Positions 53,174 through 62,779 of a DNA stretch of 64,000 nt are shown here, piece after piece. Numbering within the stretch: position 1 is the first letter of the stretch; each line of letters opens with the position of its first letter. The DNA comes from an uncultured Kangiella sp. (GTDB lineage Bacteria > Pseudomonadota > Gammaproteobacteria > Enterobacterales > Kangiellaceae). The notes beneath the pieces are model-generated. The model searched no databases and had not been told where the DNA came from. It saw only the letters and a program-made list of their open reading frames with translations. The stretch is from assembly GCA_947498625.1 (NCBI GenBank), contig CANMKR010000002.1, forward strand, positions 558,001-622,000, in the 5' to 3' direction. A program made the translations under genes and the position numbers.

Positions 53174-55130
53174 TACGATAACCTTTAACCTTAGTAAATT
53201 TCTTTTGCCTATAACGTTTATCAGATACAGCTAGAAGCCCACCTAATGCCATTAAAAGCGCGCCAAGCCATACCCACCGTACAAAAGGCTTATAATAGAC
53301 TTTAATAGCCCAAGCACCCTGCTCTAAAGGCTGAGCCAGCGAAATATACAAATCTGAAAATAAGCCAGGATGGATCGCCGCTTCAGTCATCAGCTGACCT
53401 GAAACTCGATAGCGTCTTTTCTCAGGCTTTAAAGTCACCAGATGATCACCATCTTCAGATACTTTCAAAGTTGCTTGTGAACTGATGTAATTTTCAAAAG
53501 TAAAATTATCAAACTTTTCAAAGTAGATATCTAATTCACCAACTGCTACCGTTTGTTGCGGTTCAATACGAACATCTTTTTCAATTGAATAAAAAGTGGT
53601 AACAATAGCTCCAATGGTCGTCACCGCTAGGCCGGTATGAGCTAATAACATACCCCAATAGCTTCTACGAATTTTTTTAATTCCTTGCAAAAATGAAGAA
53701 GCATTTTTAGATAACTTCACTACATAAGCTAGACAGGCCAGTGTTAACCATAATGACAAACTTACGCCAACTACTGGCCATAACAACAATTCGCTGGCTA
53801 GCCAAGATAATAGCAAGCTAGATATTATGATTGCTAAGCCTAGTAACGCTAGCTGTGGCATTAGTACTTTAGATAATTTATCTTGCTTCCAATTCATTTG
53901 TTGTCCGAATGGGATCAAGAACAAAATAAATGCAAAAAAGAACGAAAAGTATGGATCAAAAAACGGAGGGCCAATAGAAACTTTCTGTCCCCATAAATAA
54001 TCCGCTAATAAAGGATATAAAGTTCCAAGTAAGACCACTAATAAGCTTGAAAACAATAAGACATTGTTTAAGACAATGGCGATTTCTTTAGAAACCAAAG
54101 TGTAGTTATTATTTGACTTTAATTTATCAAACTGCCATGCATAAAGCGCTAAAGCACCGCCCACTGCTAAGCCAAGGAAAGTTAAAATAAACAGACCTCT
54201 TTCAGGATCGGTCGCAAAGGCGTGAACTGAAGTTAACACCCCTGAGCGAACTAAAAAAGTCCCCAATAAACTCAGTGAAAAAGTCAGAATAGCCAATAAC
54301 ACGGTCCAAGATTTATAAGCACCGCGTTTTTCTGTTGCAGCTAAAGAATGCAATAAGGCAGTACCGGCAAGCCAAGGCATAAAAGAAGCGTTTTCAACTG
54401 GATCCCAAAACCACCAGCCACCCCAGCCTAATTCGTAATAAGCCCACCAACTGCCAAGCGCAATCCCTACGGTTAAGAATATCCAAGCAACCGTGGTCCA
54501 AGGGCGAGCCCATTTTGCCCACTTCTGATCTAAATCACCTTGCAATAATCCTGCGATGGCAAAAGCAAACACCACCGAAAAACCCACAAACCCCATATAC
54601 AGCATTGGTGGATGAACTATCATTCCAAAATCTTGCAATAAAGGATTTAGGTCGGCGCCGTCAATCGGGATAAATGGCAATACACGCTCAAAGGGATTTG
54701 ATGTAAATAAAGCGAAACTTACAAAGCCAACGGATATAAGCCCAAGAGTTGCTAATACTCTAGCTCGAATTACCGAGGTTAAAGCTTTACTAAAAAGTGC
54801 GACCGCCGCCATCCAAGCTGCTAGGATCATGATCCAAAGCAATAAGGAGCCTTCATGAGAGCCCCAAACAGCGGTTACTTTATAGCGTAGCGGTAATAGC
54901 GTATTAGAATGATTGGCAACATAGGCTACTGAAAAATCATCTTGCACAAACGCAATGGTTAAACAGATATAGCTGGCTAACAATAAGATAAATTGCCCTA
55001 TGGCAGCCTTTGATGCTAAGCGCATTAAACCATTGTGCTGGGTATGGGCACCATAAAATGGCAAGGTGCCTAAAATGACTGCATTAACTAAGGCTAAAAT
55101 TAGAAAAAAGTGACCAAGCTCTGGGATCAT
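53163..55130 (-). CDS. ccmF: haem lyase CcmF
   Basis: CcmF joins haem to apocytochrome c. The 655 residues form about 15 membrane helices with the Trp-rich haem-handling loop WGGWWFWDPVENASFMPW and periplasmic histidines. The late SQATLKVSEDGDHLVTLKPEKRRY and ...WVWLGALLMALGG end are typical. It shares one base with the ccmE stop. Confidence 0.95.
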   Translation of the reverse strand: MIPELGHFFLILALVNAVILGTLPFYGAHTQHNGLMRLASKAAIGQFILLLASYICLTIAFVQDDFSVAYVANHSNTLLPLRYKVTAVWGSHEGSLLLWIMILAAWMAAVALFSKALTSVIRARVLATLGLISVGFVSFALFTSNPFERVLPFIPIDGADLNPLLQDFGMIVHPPMLYMGFVGFSVVFAFAIAGLLQGDLDQKWAKWARPWTTVAWIFLTVGIALGSWWAYYELGWGGWWFWDPVENASFMPWLAGTALLHSLAATEKRGAYKSWTVLLAILTFSLSLLGTFLVRSGVLTSVHAFATDPERGLFILTFLGLAVGGALALYAWQFDKLKSNNNYTLVSKEIAIVLNNVLLFSSLLVVLLGTLYPLLADYLWGQKVSIGPPFFDPYFSFFFAFILFLIPFGQQMNWKQDKLSKVLMPQLALLGLAIIISSLLLSWLASELLLWPVVGVSLSLWLTLACLAYVVKLSKNASSFLQGIKKIRRSYWGMLLAHTGLAVTTIGAIVTTFYSIEKDVRIEPQQTVAVGELDIYFEKFDNFTFENYISSQATLKVSEDGDHLVTLKPEKRRYRVSGQLMTEAAIHPGLFSDLYISLAQPLEQGAWAIKVYYKPFVRWVWLGALLMALGGLLAVSDKRYRQKKFTKVKGYRNES

Positions 55131-55609
55131 TAATAACGGCCCTTTTGCTTTTCGCCTTGCTGTTCCATTTTTTTGACACCATCTTTATGACTTTTCTTTA
55201 GCGTTTCAGCAATTTCAGGTGGCATATATTTTTCATCATGCTTGGCTAAGACTTTAGTTGCTTTAAGTGTTTTACGATCGACCAACTTACCCTCAGCCAT
55301 AATCCCTTGCCCTTCGCGAAATAAATCCGGCAAGCTTTTATCAAAAGTAATGGTGATAACTTCTTCATTATCGGTGATATCAAATTCAACATACAAGCTG
55401 TCTTTAGAGCGCTTAACCGAGCCAGTCGTTACCAAACCGCCAACTCGAATAGTTTTATTCAGCGGAGCATCGCCATTAACTACGCGCCTAGGCTCATAAA
55501 AAGCATCCGCGTAGTCACCAATAGCATACAACAGTAATCCTACGGCGGTGCTAAGCAGCACCAATGAGGATAAAATAGTAATCAATTTTTTCTTGCGATG
55601 AGCTTTCAT
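55130..55609 (-). CDS. ccmE: haem chaperone CcmE
   Basis: CcmE carries haem covalently on a histidine. The 159 residues have an N-terminal anchor helix (9-31), an OB-fold core (RVGGLVTTGSVKRS...) and the haem-binding LAKHDEKYMPPE with His124 and the ligand Tyr128. The C-terminal tail is Lys-rich. It lies 38 bases after ccmD; that gap contains a direct repeat of TCTTAGGTTAAAT at about 55620-55647. Confidence 0.95.
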   Translation of the reverse strand: MKAHRKKKLITILSSLVLLSTAVGLLLYAIGDYADAFYEPRRVVNGDAPLNKTIRVGGLVTTGSVKRSKDSLYVEFDITDNEEVITITFDKSLPDLFREGQGIMAEGKLVDRKTLKATKVLAKHDEKYMPPEIAETLKKSHKDGVKKMEQQGEKQKGRY

Positions 55610-55647
55610 AGATACATTAATCTTAGGTTAAATAATCTTAGGTTAAA

Positions 55648-55848
55648 TTAGCCAGATACATTTTCAGTTTTTACAACACGGGCTTTCAGCGATTGTTCTT
55701 GCTGCTGCATTTTAATTTTTACCAAAAGCTTTCTTCGGTAAACATTAAAAAGTAATAACAATAAAAGTATTGTGAGCAAAGTTAAGCCATAACTCCACCA
55801 CACATAGAGTCCATGATCGCCCATAGAGAAAAACTCTTGCCAGTTCAT
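55648..55848 (-). CDS. ccmD: haem exporter subunit CcmD
   Basis: The 66-residue single-helix protein starts MNWQEFFSMGDHGLYVWWSYG, whose Trp/Tyr-rich approach to the membrane is characteristic of CcmD. It then has helix LTILLLLLLFNVY and a basic cytoplasmic tail. CcmD releases holo-CcmE from CcmABC. It shares one base with the ccmC stop. Confidence 0.92.
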   Translation of the reverse strand: MNWQEFFSMGDHGLYVWWSYGLTLLTILLLLLLFNVYRRKLLVKIKMQQQEQSLKARVVKTENVSG

Positions 55849-56627
55849 TAGCCATTAGCTCCCGCGTTTGATTCTTGTCCAAGACCCACTTCTTGTTGCA
55901 GCCATTTAGCTTTAGCTTCACGGTTCATAATTTCTAAACGCAACCGAATGATAACTAATATAATAAACAGGACGTAAAATGCTGCAATCATGATAAACAA
56001 AGGCGTTTGCATTTGCGGATCAATAGCCCCTTTTTTGGTCACCGAGTAGGCTTGATGCAATGTGTTCCACCATTTAACCGAGCCATAAATAATTGGGATA
56101 TTAATAGCTCCAACAATGGCTAAAATCGCTGCGGCATTATCGGCTTTCGTTCGGTCTGAAAAAGAGCTGTGTAAAGCAATAAAACCGAGGTATAAAAAGA
56201 GTAAAACCAACTCTGAAGTCATGCGAGCATCCCATTCCCACCAAGTACCCCAAGTAGGAATGCCCCACAAAGAGCCGGTAAACAAGCAAATAAGAGTAAA
56301 AGCCGCACCTATAGGCGCAAGCGCTCGCATGGCCATAAACGACATTTTCATTTTCCACACCATGCCAATCACAGCACAAACCGCCATCGCTAAATAAGCA
56401 ACCATCGATAAAACGGCGGTAGGTACATGGATATACATGATGCGAACGCTGTTACCTTGTTGGTAATCAACTGGAGATGCCCATAACGAGTAATATAGGC
56501 CGAAAGCGAATAAAGCTAAACAGCTAATCCACAGCCAAGGAAGCCATTTTACTGACTTTTGGTAAAACCACTTTGGTGAACCTAATTGATGGAACCAGCG
56601 CCCAGCCGTCTTGGAAAAAGATGCCAT
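55848..56627 (-). CDS. ccmC: haem exporter CcmC
   Basis: CcmC loads haem onto CcmE. The 259 residues have six membrane helices and the Trp-rich loop GIPTWGTWWEWDARMTSE flanked by periplasmic histidines (IHVPTAV and LHQAYSV). The 48-base gap from ccmB and one-base overlap with ccmD keep it in the operon. Confidence 0.95.
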   Translation of the reverse strand: MASFSKTAGRWFHQLGSPKWFYQKSVKWLPWLWISCLALFAFGLYYSLWASPVDYQQGNSVRIMYIHVPTAVLSMVAYLAMAVCAVIGMVWKMKMSFMAMRALAPIGAAFTLICLFTGSLWGIPTWGTWWEWDARMTSELVLLFLYLGFIALHSSFSDRTKADNAAAILAIVGAINIPIIYGSVKWWNTLHQAYSVTKKGAIDPQMQTPLFIMIAAFYVLFIILVIIRLRLEIMNREAKAKWLQQEVGLGQESNAGANG

Positions 56628-56675
56628 TGAAAAAACTATCTCTATTGTAAGCTTTTAGTGAAAAACATTTAATTA

Positions 56676-57356
56676 CTAGCTAACTGCAACCTTCAGCGCC
56701 TTGCCTGTTGTGTATGGCGTAAGCACTAAAGCAAACAGAAGTATTGCAGCCAAAATTGCAATTTGAGCATTATACCCACTATTTGCTAAAGATGCTGTAA
56801 TTACTGAGCTGCCAAATATTAAAATTGGCACATATAAAGGCAAGATCATCACCGCAACTAACATGCCGTTTCTACTTGCAGCCAAGGACAAACTCATACC
56901 AATCGCACCCAGCAAACACATAGTTGGAGTGCCCAATAAAAGCGATAGCATCATAATGGGGGTATGATTCATCTCCACAGCTCCATTAGGAGCATAATTA
57001 AGATGCATCAAGCCAGCCAATAAAGGCGAAATTAAAACTAACGGTAACCCTGTCACCAACCAATGGGCCGTTACTTTTGATAAAGCCACTTGAATCGGGC
57101 TAGCCATAATTAAAAGCTGTTCTAGCGAGCCATCTTGAAAATCACCACGATAAAATAGATCTAATGACAGCAGTACCGCTAATAATGCTGCCACCCAAAC
57201 GACACCCGCTGCAATTTGTTGCAAAAATTCGGCCTCAGGACTAACTGCAAAAGGAAATAATGAAACCACAATTACAAAAAAGAAAAGTGGAATTAAAACA
57301 GCAACCCAGTTGCGCCTTGCCAGCATTAACTCTCTTTTCAATAAGGTCAGAAACAT
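56676..57356 (-). CDS. ccmB: haem exporter permease CcmB
   Basis: CcmB is the membrane part of the CcmAB ABC transporter that drives release of holo-CcmE. Its 226 residues have six hydrophobic segments and the FYRGDFQDGSLEQLLIM segment typical of CcmB. The start overlaps the ccmA stop by one base. Confidence 0.93.
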   Translation of the reverse strand: MFLTLLKRELMLARRNWVAVLIPLFFFVIVVSLFPFAVSPEAEFLQQIAAGVVWVAALLAVLLSLDLFYRGDFQDGSLEQLLIMASPIQVALSKVTAHWLVTGLPLVLISPLLAGLMHLNYAPNGAVEMNHTPIMMLSLLLGTPTMCLLGAIGMSLSLAASRNGMLVAVMILPLYVPILIFGSSVITASLANSGYNAQIAILAAILLFALVLTPYTTGKALKVAVS

Positions 57357-58021
57357 TAAGCTGCCTCCTCTTCTGAATGAGATAGAGAAATTCGCTGATG
57401 GATCTTTAAACCTTCAATGGCTTGGTGCGAAGTAAAAATCACCACTCCGCCCTCTTTCGCGAAATGCATCATTTTTGCAGACAACCAATCCCTAGTCTTG
57501 GCATCCAAATTAACGAAGGGCTCATCTAACACCCATAGCTTGACTGTTTCCAAAACCAAACGACACAAAGCAACCTTATGTTGCTGCCCTGCTGATAAGT
57601 CTGAAAAATGACGCTCTAACAAGTTTTCGATTTGTAGCTCGGCCGCAACTTTTGACAATTCTTCTAAGCTGGATTTTCGCCCTCTTAAAATCGAATAAAA
57701 CTGCAAGTTCTCAGCTATCGAAAGCTCGTGTTTCATCGCCAGGTTGTGCGCTAAGAATAATAAATCTTGATTGAAGTTCGACTCTGGATGAGTGTTTTTA
57801 ATTTGGTTCCAAAGGATCTGTCCAGAATCTAACGGTAACAAACCCGCTAACGCCCGCATCAAACTGGTTTTGCCTGCGCCATTTTCACCAAACAAATGGG
57901 TGATAGAGCCTGCATTGAAGCTTAGATCGGTATCTTCGAGCAGAGGTTGCTCATTACGGGAAATGGTTAGCCCTTTGACTTCTAAATTATAAGAACTTGG
58001 TTCAGATTGTTTTGAACTCAA
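57356..58021 (-). CDS. ccmA: haem exporter ATPase CcmA
   Basis: The 221-residue ATPase shows Walker A (GENGAGKTS), the signature LSAGQQHKVALCRL, Walker B with LWVLDEPFVNLD and the switch histidine in TSHQAIEG. It powers CcmB. It starts 25 bases after the leuB stop with no hairpin in between, so the ccm genes could be read through from the leu operon as well as from their own promoter. Confidence 0.94.
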   Translation of the reverse strand: MSSKQSEPSSYNLEVKGLTISRNEQPLLEDTDLSFNAGSITHLFGENGAGKTSLMRALAGLLPLDSGQILWNQIKNTHPESNFNQDLLFLAHNLAMKHELSIAENLQFYSILRGRKSSLEELSKVAAELQIENLLERHFSDLSAGQQHKVALCRLVLETVKLWVLDEPFVNLDAKTRDWLSAKMMHFAKEGGVVIFTSHQAIEGLKIHQRISLSHSEEEAA

Positions 58022-58046
58022 AGTACTAACCTTTTGAAATATCGAT

Positions 58047-59120
58047 TTATTTTAATGCAGAAATTATAGCATCACCCATTTCCGAAGTAGACAACAATTT
58101 ATCACCTTCAGTGTGAATGTCTGCGGTACGCAATCCTTGATCTAAAACGTCACTAACCGCAGCATCGATTTTATCGGCAATAGCTTGCTCTCCAAAGGTA
58201 TAACGGAGCATCATCGATACCGACAAAATAGTGGCAATCGGATTAGCTTTATTTTCACCGGCAATATCAGGTGCACTACCGTGAATTGGCTCGTACATAC
58301 CTTTGCCATTAATATCAAAACTGGCCGACGGCAACATACCAATAGAACCAGTAAGCATAGCGGCACAATCGGATAAAATATCGCCAAACATATTACCCGT
58401 TACCATCACATCAAATTGCTTTGGTGCGCGAACGAGCTGCATCGCTGCGTTATCTACATACATATGGCTCAATTCGACTTCCGGATACTCTTTAGCTACG
58501 CGCTCCATCACTTCACGCCATAACTCAGTCGCTTCTAAAACGTTAGCTTTATCCACCGAACAAACGCGCTTATCACGCATCATTGCGGTACGAAATGCAA
58601 CGTGAGCAATCCGCTCAACTTCGCTTTCCGAATAAACGTAAGTATTAAAACCTTCTTTCTCACCATTCTCTAAAGTGCGGATACCGCGCGGTTGGCCAAA
58701 GTAAATGCCACCCGTTAATTCACGAATAATCATTAAATCTAAGTTTTCCACCAGTTCTGGTTTTAAACTTGAAGCATCAGCTAATTGCGGATATAAAATT
58801 GCTGGGCGTAAGTTACCAAACAGTTCCAATTCTGAGCGTAATTTCAATAATGCTTTTTCTGGGCGGACAGCAATATCAAAACCTTCCCACTTAGGACCAC
58901 CGACAGCACCTAATAAAATAGCATCCGCTTCGCGCGCTTGTTGTAACACTTCATCAGTTAATGGCACCTGATGGGCATCAAAAGAAGAGCCGCCCACTAA
59001 AGCGCTGTCATAGGAGACATCTAAACCTTGCGCAATTAATACATCTAAAACCTTGGTCGCTTGCTCTACGATTTCTGGACCAATACCGTCACCCGGTAAT
59101 ACTAAAATTTTCTTTGTCAT
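58047..59120 (-). CDS. leuB: 3-isopropylmalate dehydrogenase
   Basis: LeuB oxidises and decarboxylates 3-isopropylmalate in leucine synthesis. The 357 residues include LPGDGIGPE, the substrate-binding [16 protein letters not shown] and [14 protein letters not shown], the metal aspartates in [18 protein letters not shown] and [12 protein letters not shown]. It follows leuC, leuD and one unknown gene. No leuA is in the window. Confidence 0.96.
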   Translation of the reverse strand: MTKKILVLPGDGIGPEIVEQATKVLDVLIAQGLDVSYDSALVGGSSFDAHQVPLTDEVLQQAREADAILLGAVGGPKWEGFDIAVRPEKALLKLRSELELFGNLRPAILYPQLADASSLKPELVENLDLMIIRELTGGIYFGQPRGIRTLENGEKEGFNTYVYSESEVERIAHVAFRTAMMRDKRVCSVDKANVLEATELWREVMERVAKEYPEVELSHMYVDNAAMQLVRAPKQFDVMVTGNMFGDILSDCAAMLTGSIGMLPSASFDINGKGMYEPIHGSAPDIAGENKANPIATILSVSMMLRYTFGEQAIADKIDAAVSDVLDQGLRTADIHTEGDKLLSTSEMGDAIISALK

Positions 59121-59151
59121 TTTTTTTAATCTCTATCTTGTCTATTTCAGA

Positions 59152-59195
59152 CTTGGTGCCTGAAGGGGGCAGAGCTAAAGATCTGTCCCCGAGTT
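59152..59195. repeat. REP-like palindrome
   Basis: GGTGCCTGAA followed by GGGGGCAGA-GCTAAAGA-TCTGTCCCC makes a 9-position stem. The GGGGACAGATC...CTCTGCCCCC form resembles REP-type elements seen in many gammaproteobacteria. It lies in the 79-base gap between the unknown gene and leuB and would form a hairpin in the leu mRNA. Confidence 0.6.
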
Positions 59196-59199
59196 TAAA

Positions 59200-59532
59200 T
59201 TAACTTTCGAAATACATACCATTTTGATAAATGTAATGAGGATTACCCTCACCTTTTTTAAAAACTCGAGCTGTTTCATGTTTTTCAGATGAAACTTCTA
59301 ATTCCATTTCATCTGAAAATCTTATTAAAAATTTATCTTTAAATATTTGTATTTCATTAACGATTTTATCTAGTAACTCTAAACTTAAATCTTGTCCAAC
59401 ATCGACATCTTCAGTATTAAGCACAATATTTCCATCATAGAGGTGGATTGAGTAGTTATCTTTAGTAATTAACCAAAGATAATGCCCAGCCCAACCTACT
59501 CTATCAATTTGCTTTAATGCAATATCCAACAT
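59200..59532 (-). CDS. unknown 110-residue protein in the leucine operon
   Basis: The start at ATG 59532 shares its A with the leuD stop (TAATG), so it is translationally coupled; a start at 59547 would overlap leuD by 16 bases. The protein ([22 protein letters not shown]...) alternates strands and short helices: LYDGNIVLNTEDVDVG, LLDKIVNEIQIFKDKFLIRF, then charged EVSSEKHETARVF and GNPHYIYQNGMYFES. No cysteine, signal peptide or membrane helix is seen. I know no family. Context suggests a small cytoplasmic protein, possibly acquired with the REP-like element beside it. Confidence 0.6.
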   Translation of the reverse strand: MLDIALKQIDRVGWAGHYLWLITKDNYSIHLYDGNIVLNTEDVDVGQDLSLELLDKIVNEIQIFKDKFLIRFSDEMELEVSSEKHETARVFKKGEGNPHYIYQNGMYFES

Positions 59533-60170
59533 TAACCAAACAACCAAGGCGCTCTTTGCTTACGCGCTGCTTCATATTCGGTAATTGAGGCTTCTTGCTG
59601 CAGGGTAATACCAATATCATCAAGTCCATTGTATAAGCTGTGCTTACGATCTGGCTCTACATCAAAGCTAATGGTTTCGCCGTTTGGTCTAGTGATAGTT
59701 TGCGAATCTAAGTCAATCGAGAGTTGGTAACCTTCTTGGCTTTCAGCTTCTGCAAACAAAACATCCATCGTTTGATTATCTAAAACGATGGGTAAAATGC
59801 CATTCTTAAAGCAGTTATTGAAGAAGATATCTGCATAACTTGGCGCTATTACTGCTTTAAATCCATAATCTTCTAGTGCCCATGGAGCGTGCTCACGGCT
59901 GGAACCACAACCAAAGTTTTCACGTGCTAATAATACCGAAGCACCTTCATATCTTGGGAAGTTCAATACGAAGTCAGGATTCAGTGGGCGCTTAGAATTA
60001 TCCATACCCGGTTCACCATGATCCAGATAACGCCATTCATCGAATAAGTTAGGACCAAAACCACTGCGCTTAATAGACTTTAAAAATTGCTTCGGAATAA
60101 TCGCATCAGTATCCACATTAGCGCGATCAAGAGGTACTACTAAACCTTTATGTTGTGTAAAAGCATCCAT
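59532..60170 (-). CDS. leuD: 3-isopropylmalate dehydratase small subunit
   Basis: LeuD forms the swivel subunit of isopropylmalate isomerase. The 212 residues contain [41 protein letters not shown] and a typical [11 protein letters not shown] end. It starts on the last base of the leuC stop and its stop overlaps the unknown gene's ATG. Confidence 0.96.
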   Translation of the reverse strand: MDAFTQHKGLVVPLDRANVDTDAIIPKQFLKSIKRSGFGPNLFDEWRYLDHGEPGMDNSKRPLNPDFVLNFPRYEGASVLLARENFGCGSSREHAPWALEDYGFKAVIAPSYADIFFNNCFKNGILPIVLDNQTMDVLFAEAESQEGYQLSIDLDSQTITRPNGETISFDVEPDRKHSLYNGLDDIGITLQQEASITEYEAARKQRAPWLFG

Positions 60171-61627
60171 TATGCGTCTCCTCCATTCTCTGTGCTAGAA
60201 AGCCTTGAAATCTCAATATCACGAACATCAGTGAAATGGCCATAGACCGCAGCAGCAGCAGCCATCGCAGGACTCACTAAATGGGTGCGACCGCCCTGAC
60301 CTTGGCGACCTTCAAAGTTACGGTTTGAGGTTGAAGCACAGTGTTCACCCGACTCTAAACGATCAGCGTTCATAGCCAAACACATGGAGCAACCCGGCTC
60401 GCGCCACTCAAAACCAGCGTCGACAAAAATCTTATCTAGACCTTCAGCTTCTGCTTGTTCTTTTACCAAACCAGAACCAGGCACCACCATGGCCAACTTG
60501 ACGCTGGCAGCGACTTTACGACCTTTAGCCACTTCCGCCGCTTCACGCATATCTTCAATGCGTGAATTGGTACAAGAACCAATAAATACCTTATCTACTG
60601 GAATTGACGAAATCGCAGAATCCGCTTTTAAATCCATATATTCAAGTGCACGCTCGATACCTTCTTTCTTCACAGGATTATCTTCATGGGCAGGATTTGG
60701 AATAGTACCCGTCACTGGCTTGACCATTTCTGGCGAAGTGCCCCAAGTAACTTGCGGCGCAATATCTTCAGCTTTCAACTCAACCACTGTGTCGAAATGA
60801 GCGTCAGCATCAGAATGTAAATCATTCCAAGCTTTAACGGCTAAATCCCAATGCTCCCCCTGTGGAGCAAAAGGACGACCTTTGACATATTCAATCGTTT
60901 TATCATCTACAGCGACTAGTCCAACACGTGCACCAGCTTCAATCGCCATATTACAAATCGTCATACGACCTTCCATCGATAAACTTTCGATTGCAGTACC
61001 CGCAAATTCAATCGCGTGACCATTACCGCCAGCTGTACCAATTTCGCCAATAACCGCTAACACCACATCTTTAGCGGTAACGCCATAACCTAAATTGCCG
61101 TCAACTTTCACCAACATATTCTTCATTTTCTTTTGGCGCAGACATTGGGTGGCTAATACGTGCTCTACTTCAGAAGTACCAACACCAAATGCCATAGCCC
61201 CAAAGGCACCGTGAGTCGCAGTATGCGAATCACCACAAACCATGGTTAAACCGGGTAATGTGTAGCCCTGCTCTGGGCCTACTACATGAACAATACCTTG
61301 GCGAATATCATCAATGTTAAATTGAGTAACACCAAACTCATCGCAATTTTCATCTAAGGTCTTTACCTGAATTAATGAAATAGGATCCTCGATTCCATCA
61401 ATCCCCTGCTGACGCTCCTTATTTGTAGTTGGAACATTGTGATCAGGCGTTGCCAAATTAGCTTCCAAACGACGAGGTTGTCGGCCAGCAATTTTTAAGC
61501 CTTCAAATGCTTGCGGTGAAGTAACTTCATGCAGTAATTGACGATCAATATAAATCAGCGCAGAACCGTCGGAATTTTCTGCGACCAAATGATCATCCCA
61601 TAATTTATCGTAAAGGGTTTTAGCCAT
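60170..61627 (-). CDS. leuC: 3-isopropylmalate dehydratase large subunit
   Basis: LeuC carries the [4Fe-4S] cluster of the isomerase. Its 485 residues show [15 protein letters not shown], the cluster cysteines in [12 protein letters not shown] and GCSMCLAMN, and [12 protein letters not shown]. It is the first gene of the operon; its promoter region lies in the gap shared with the divergent LysR gene. Confidence 0.96.
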   Translation of the reverse strand: MAKTLYDKLWDDHLVAENSDGSALIYIDRQLLHEVTSPQAFEGLKIAGRQPRRLEANLATPDHNVPTTNKERQQGIDGIEDPISLIQVKTLDENCDEFGVTQFNIDDIRQGIVHVVGPEQGYTLPGLTMVCGDSHTATHGAFGAMAFGVGTSEVEHVLATQCLRQKKMKNMLVKVDGNLGYGVTAKDVVLAVIGEIGTAGGNGHAIEFAGTAIESLSMEGRMTICNMAIEAGARVGLVAVDDKTIEYVKGRPFAPQGEHWDLAVKAWNDLHSDADAHFDTVVELKAEDIAPQVTWGTSPEMVKPVTGTIPNPAHEDNPVKKEGIERALEYMDLKADSAISSIPVDKVFIGSCTNSRIEDMREAAEVAKGRKVAASVKLAMVVPGSGLVKEQAEAEGLDKIFVDAGFEWREPGCSMCLAMNADRLESGEHCASTSNRNFEGRQGQGGRTHLVSPAMAAAAAVYGHFTDVRDIEISRLSSTENGGDA

Positions 61628-61714
61628 CTTAATCTCTTTATTATTAATAAAATCAATGAGTTAAAAGCATTTGGTAACGTTAATAGCAAATACTTCTAAT
61701 AAAATAATGGCGTT

Positions 61715-61780
61715 ATGCTACTCCTATGATTAGAATTACTCAAATTCATTATTTTTATGAAGCTGATTCCTGCAAGGAAT
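61715..61780. promoter_or_regulatory. leuC promoter and LysR-type palindrome
   Basis: On the minus strand TTGAGT (61743-61738) and TAGCAT (61720-61715) are spaced by 17 bases, a reasonable leuC promoter. Just upstream of it, ATTCC-TGCAA-GGAAT (61766-61780) is a T-N11-A palindrome of the kind LysR regulators bind, between the two divergent genes. Confidence 0.5.
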
Positions 61781-61816
61781 ACTCTTAGGCAACTCAAAAT
61801 AACTTGGTATGGCAAT

Positions 61817-62677
61817 ATGGATCTAGATTTATTGAAAAGTTTTTTAGCATTAGTCCGACTAAAATCCTTTACCCTAGCAGCTAAAGAACTCGAGATTACA
61901 CAACCAGCTCTGACTAAACGAATCAAACGTCTGGAATCGATTGTTGGCTCTGCTTTAATTGATAGAGATGGCAATCAACTGGCCTTAACTCAAGCTGGTT
62001 CTTTGCTATCAGATAAAGCTCCGCAAATCATCAGCGATATCAATAATTCAATTCAAGAGATTAGAGACCTTTCGGGTGAAATCTCCGGTCAATTGTTATT
62101 TGCTACCAGTCATTATCTTGGCCTGCACTATTTACCGGAGTATTTGGAGCGTTTTATTGACCAGTATCCAAGCGTCGATTTACAAATCGACTTTATCGAT
62201 TCTGGTATGGCATACAATCAAGTGCTTTCGGGCGATATCGAATTAGCCTTGGTGACCTTCCCTTATAATCAAGATCAAAGAATCAAGCATATTCCTATTT
62301 GGCAAGAACAGATGCAAATAGCCTGTCATCAAAATCACGCTTTAATGAAGGAAAAAGAACCGTTAAAAGCCTTGGTAAATTATGATGCAATTTTGCCACC
62401 TGCGCAGACATTTCCAAGAGATTTGTTTGAACATAATTTAAAGGAACTTGGGATAAAACATGGCCGGGTCAAAACCGCTAATTACTTAGAAGTGATCGCT
62501 AAACTAGTCGCCTGCAAAATGGGTTGGACTATTTTGCCAGCAGCAGTAATTCAAGCACCTTTGATCGCACTGACACAAAAGTCTAAAACTGTTAGGCAAA
62601 TGGGGATTATTCATCGCAATAATAAAAGTCTTTCTAATTCCGCAAAGGCTTTTATTAGAATGTTACATAAAAAATAA
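61817..62677 (+). CDS. LysR-family regulator, divergent from leuCD
   Basis: From ATG 61817 the 286-residue protein begins directly with the LysR helix-turn-helix (MDLDLLKSFLALVRLKSFTLAAKELEITQPALTKRIKRLE) and continues with an effector-binding domain (GQLLFATSHYLGLHYLPEYLERF). The longer start at 61757 would add 20 unlike residues and cover the palindrome. Divergent placement and the palindrome between suggest it regulates leuCD-X-leuB, possibly in response to an isopropylmalate-type signal. That is inferred. Confidence 0.87.
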   Translation: MDLDLLKSFLALVRLKSFTLAAKELEITQPALTKRIKRLESIVGSALIDRDGNQLALTQAGSLLSDKAPQIISDINNSIQEIRDLSGEISGQLLFATSHYLGLHYLPEYLERFIDQYPSVDLQIDFIDSGMAYNQVLSGDIELALVTFPYNQDQRIKHIPIWQEQMQIACHQNHALMKEKEPLKALVNYDAILPPAQTFPRDLFEHNLKELGIKHGRVKTANYLEVIAKLVACKMGWTILPAAVIQAPLIALTQKSKTVRQMGIIHRNNKSLSNSAKAFIRMLHKK

Positions 62678-62779
62678 AACGCATTGATAAAAAAGAGATA
62701 TATTCCTTAATAAGTCAGCTATTATTCATTTTTAATCAGGTAAGCTAATTTTTATCAATTATTAACTAGGATCCTTGGT

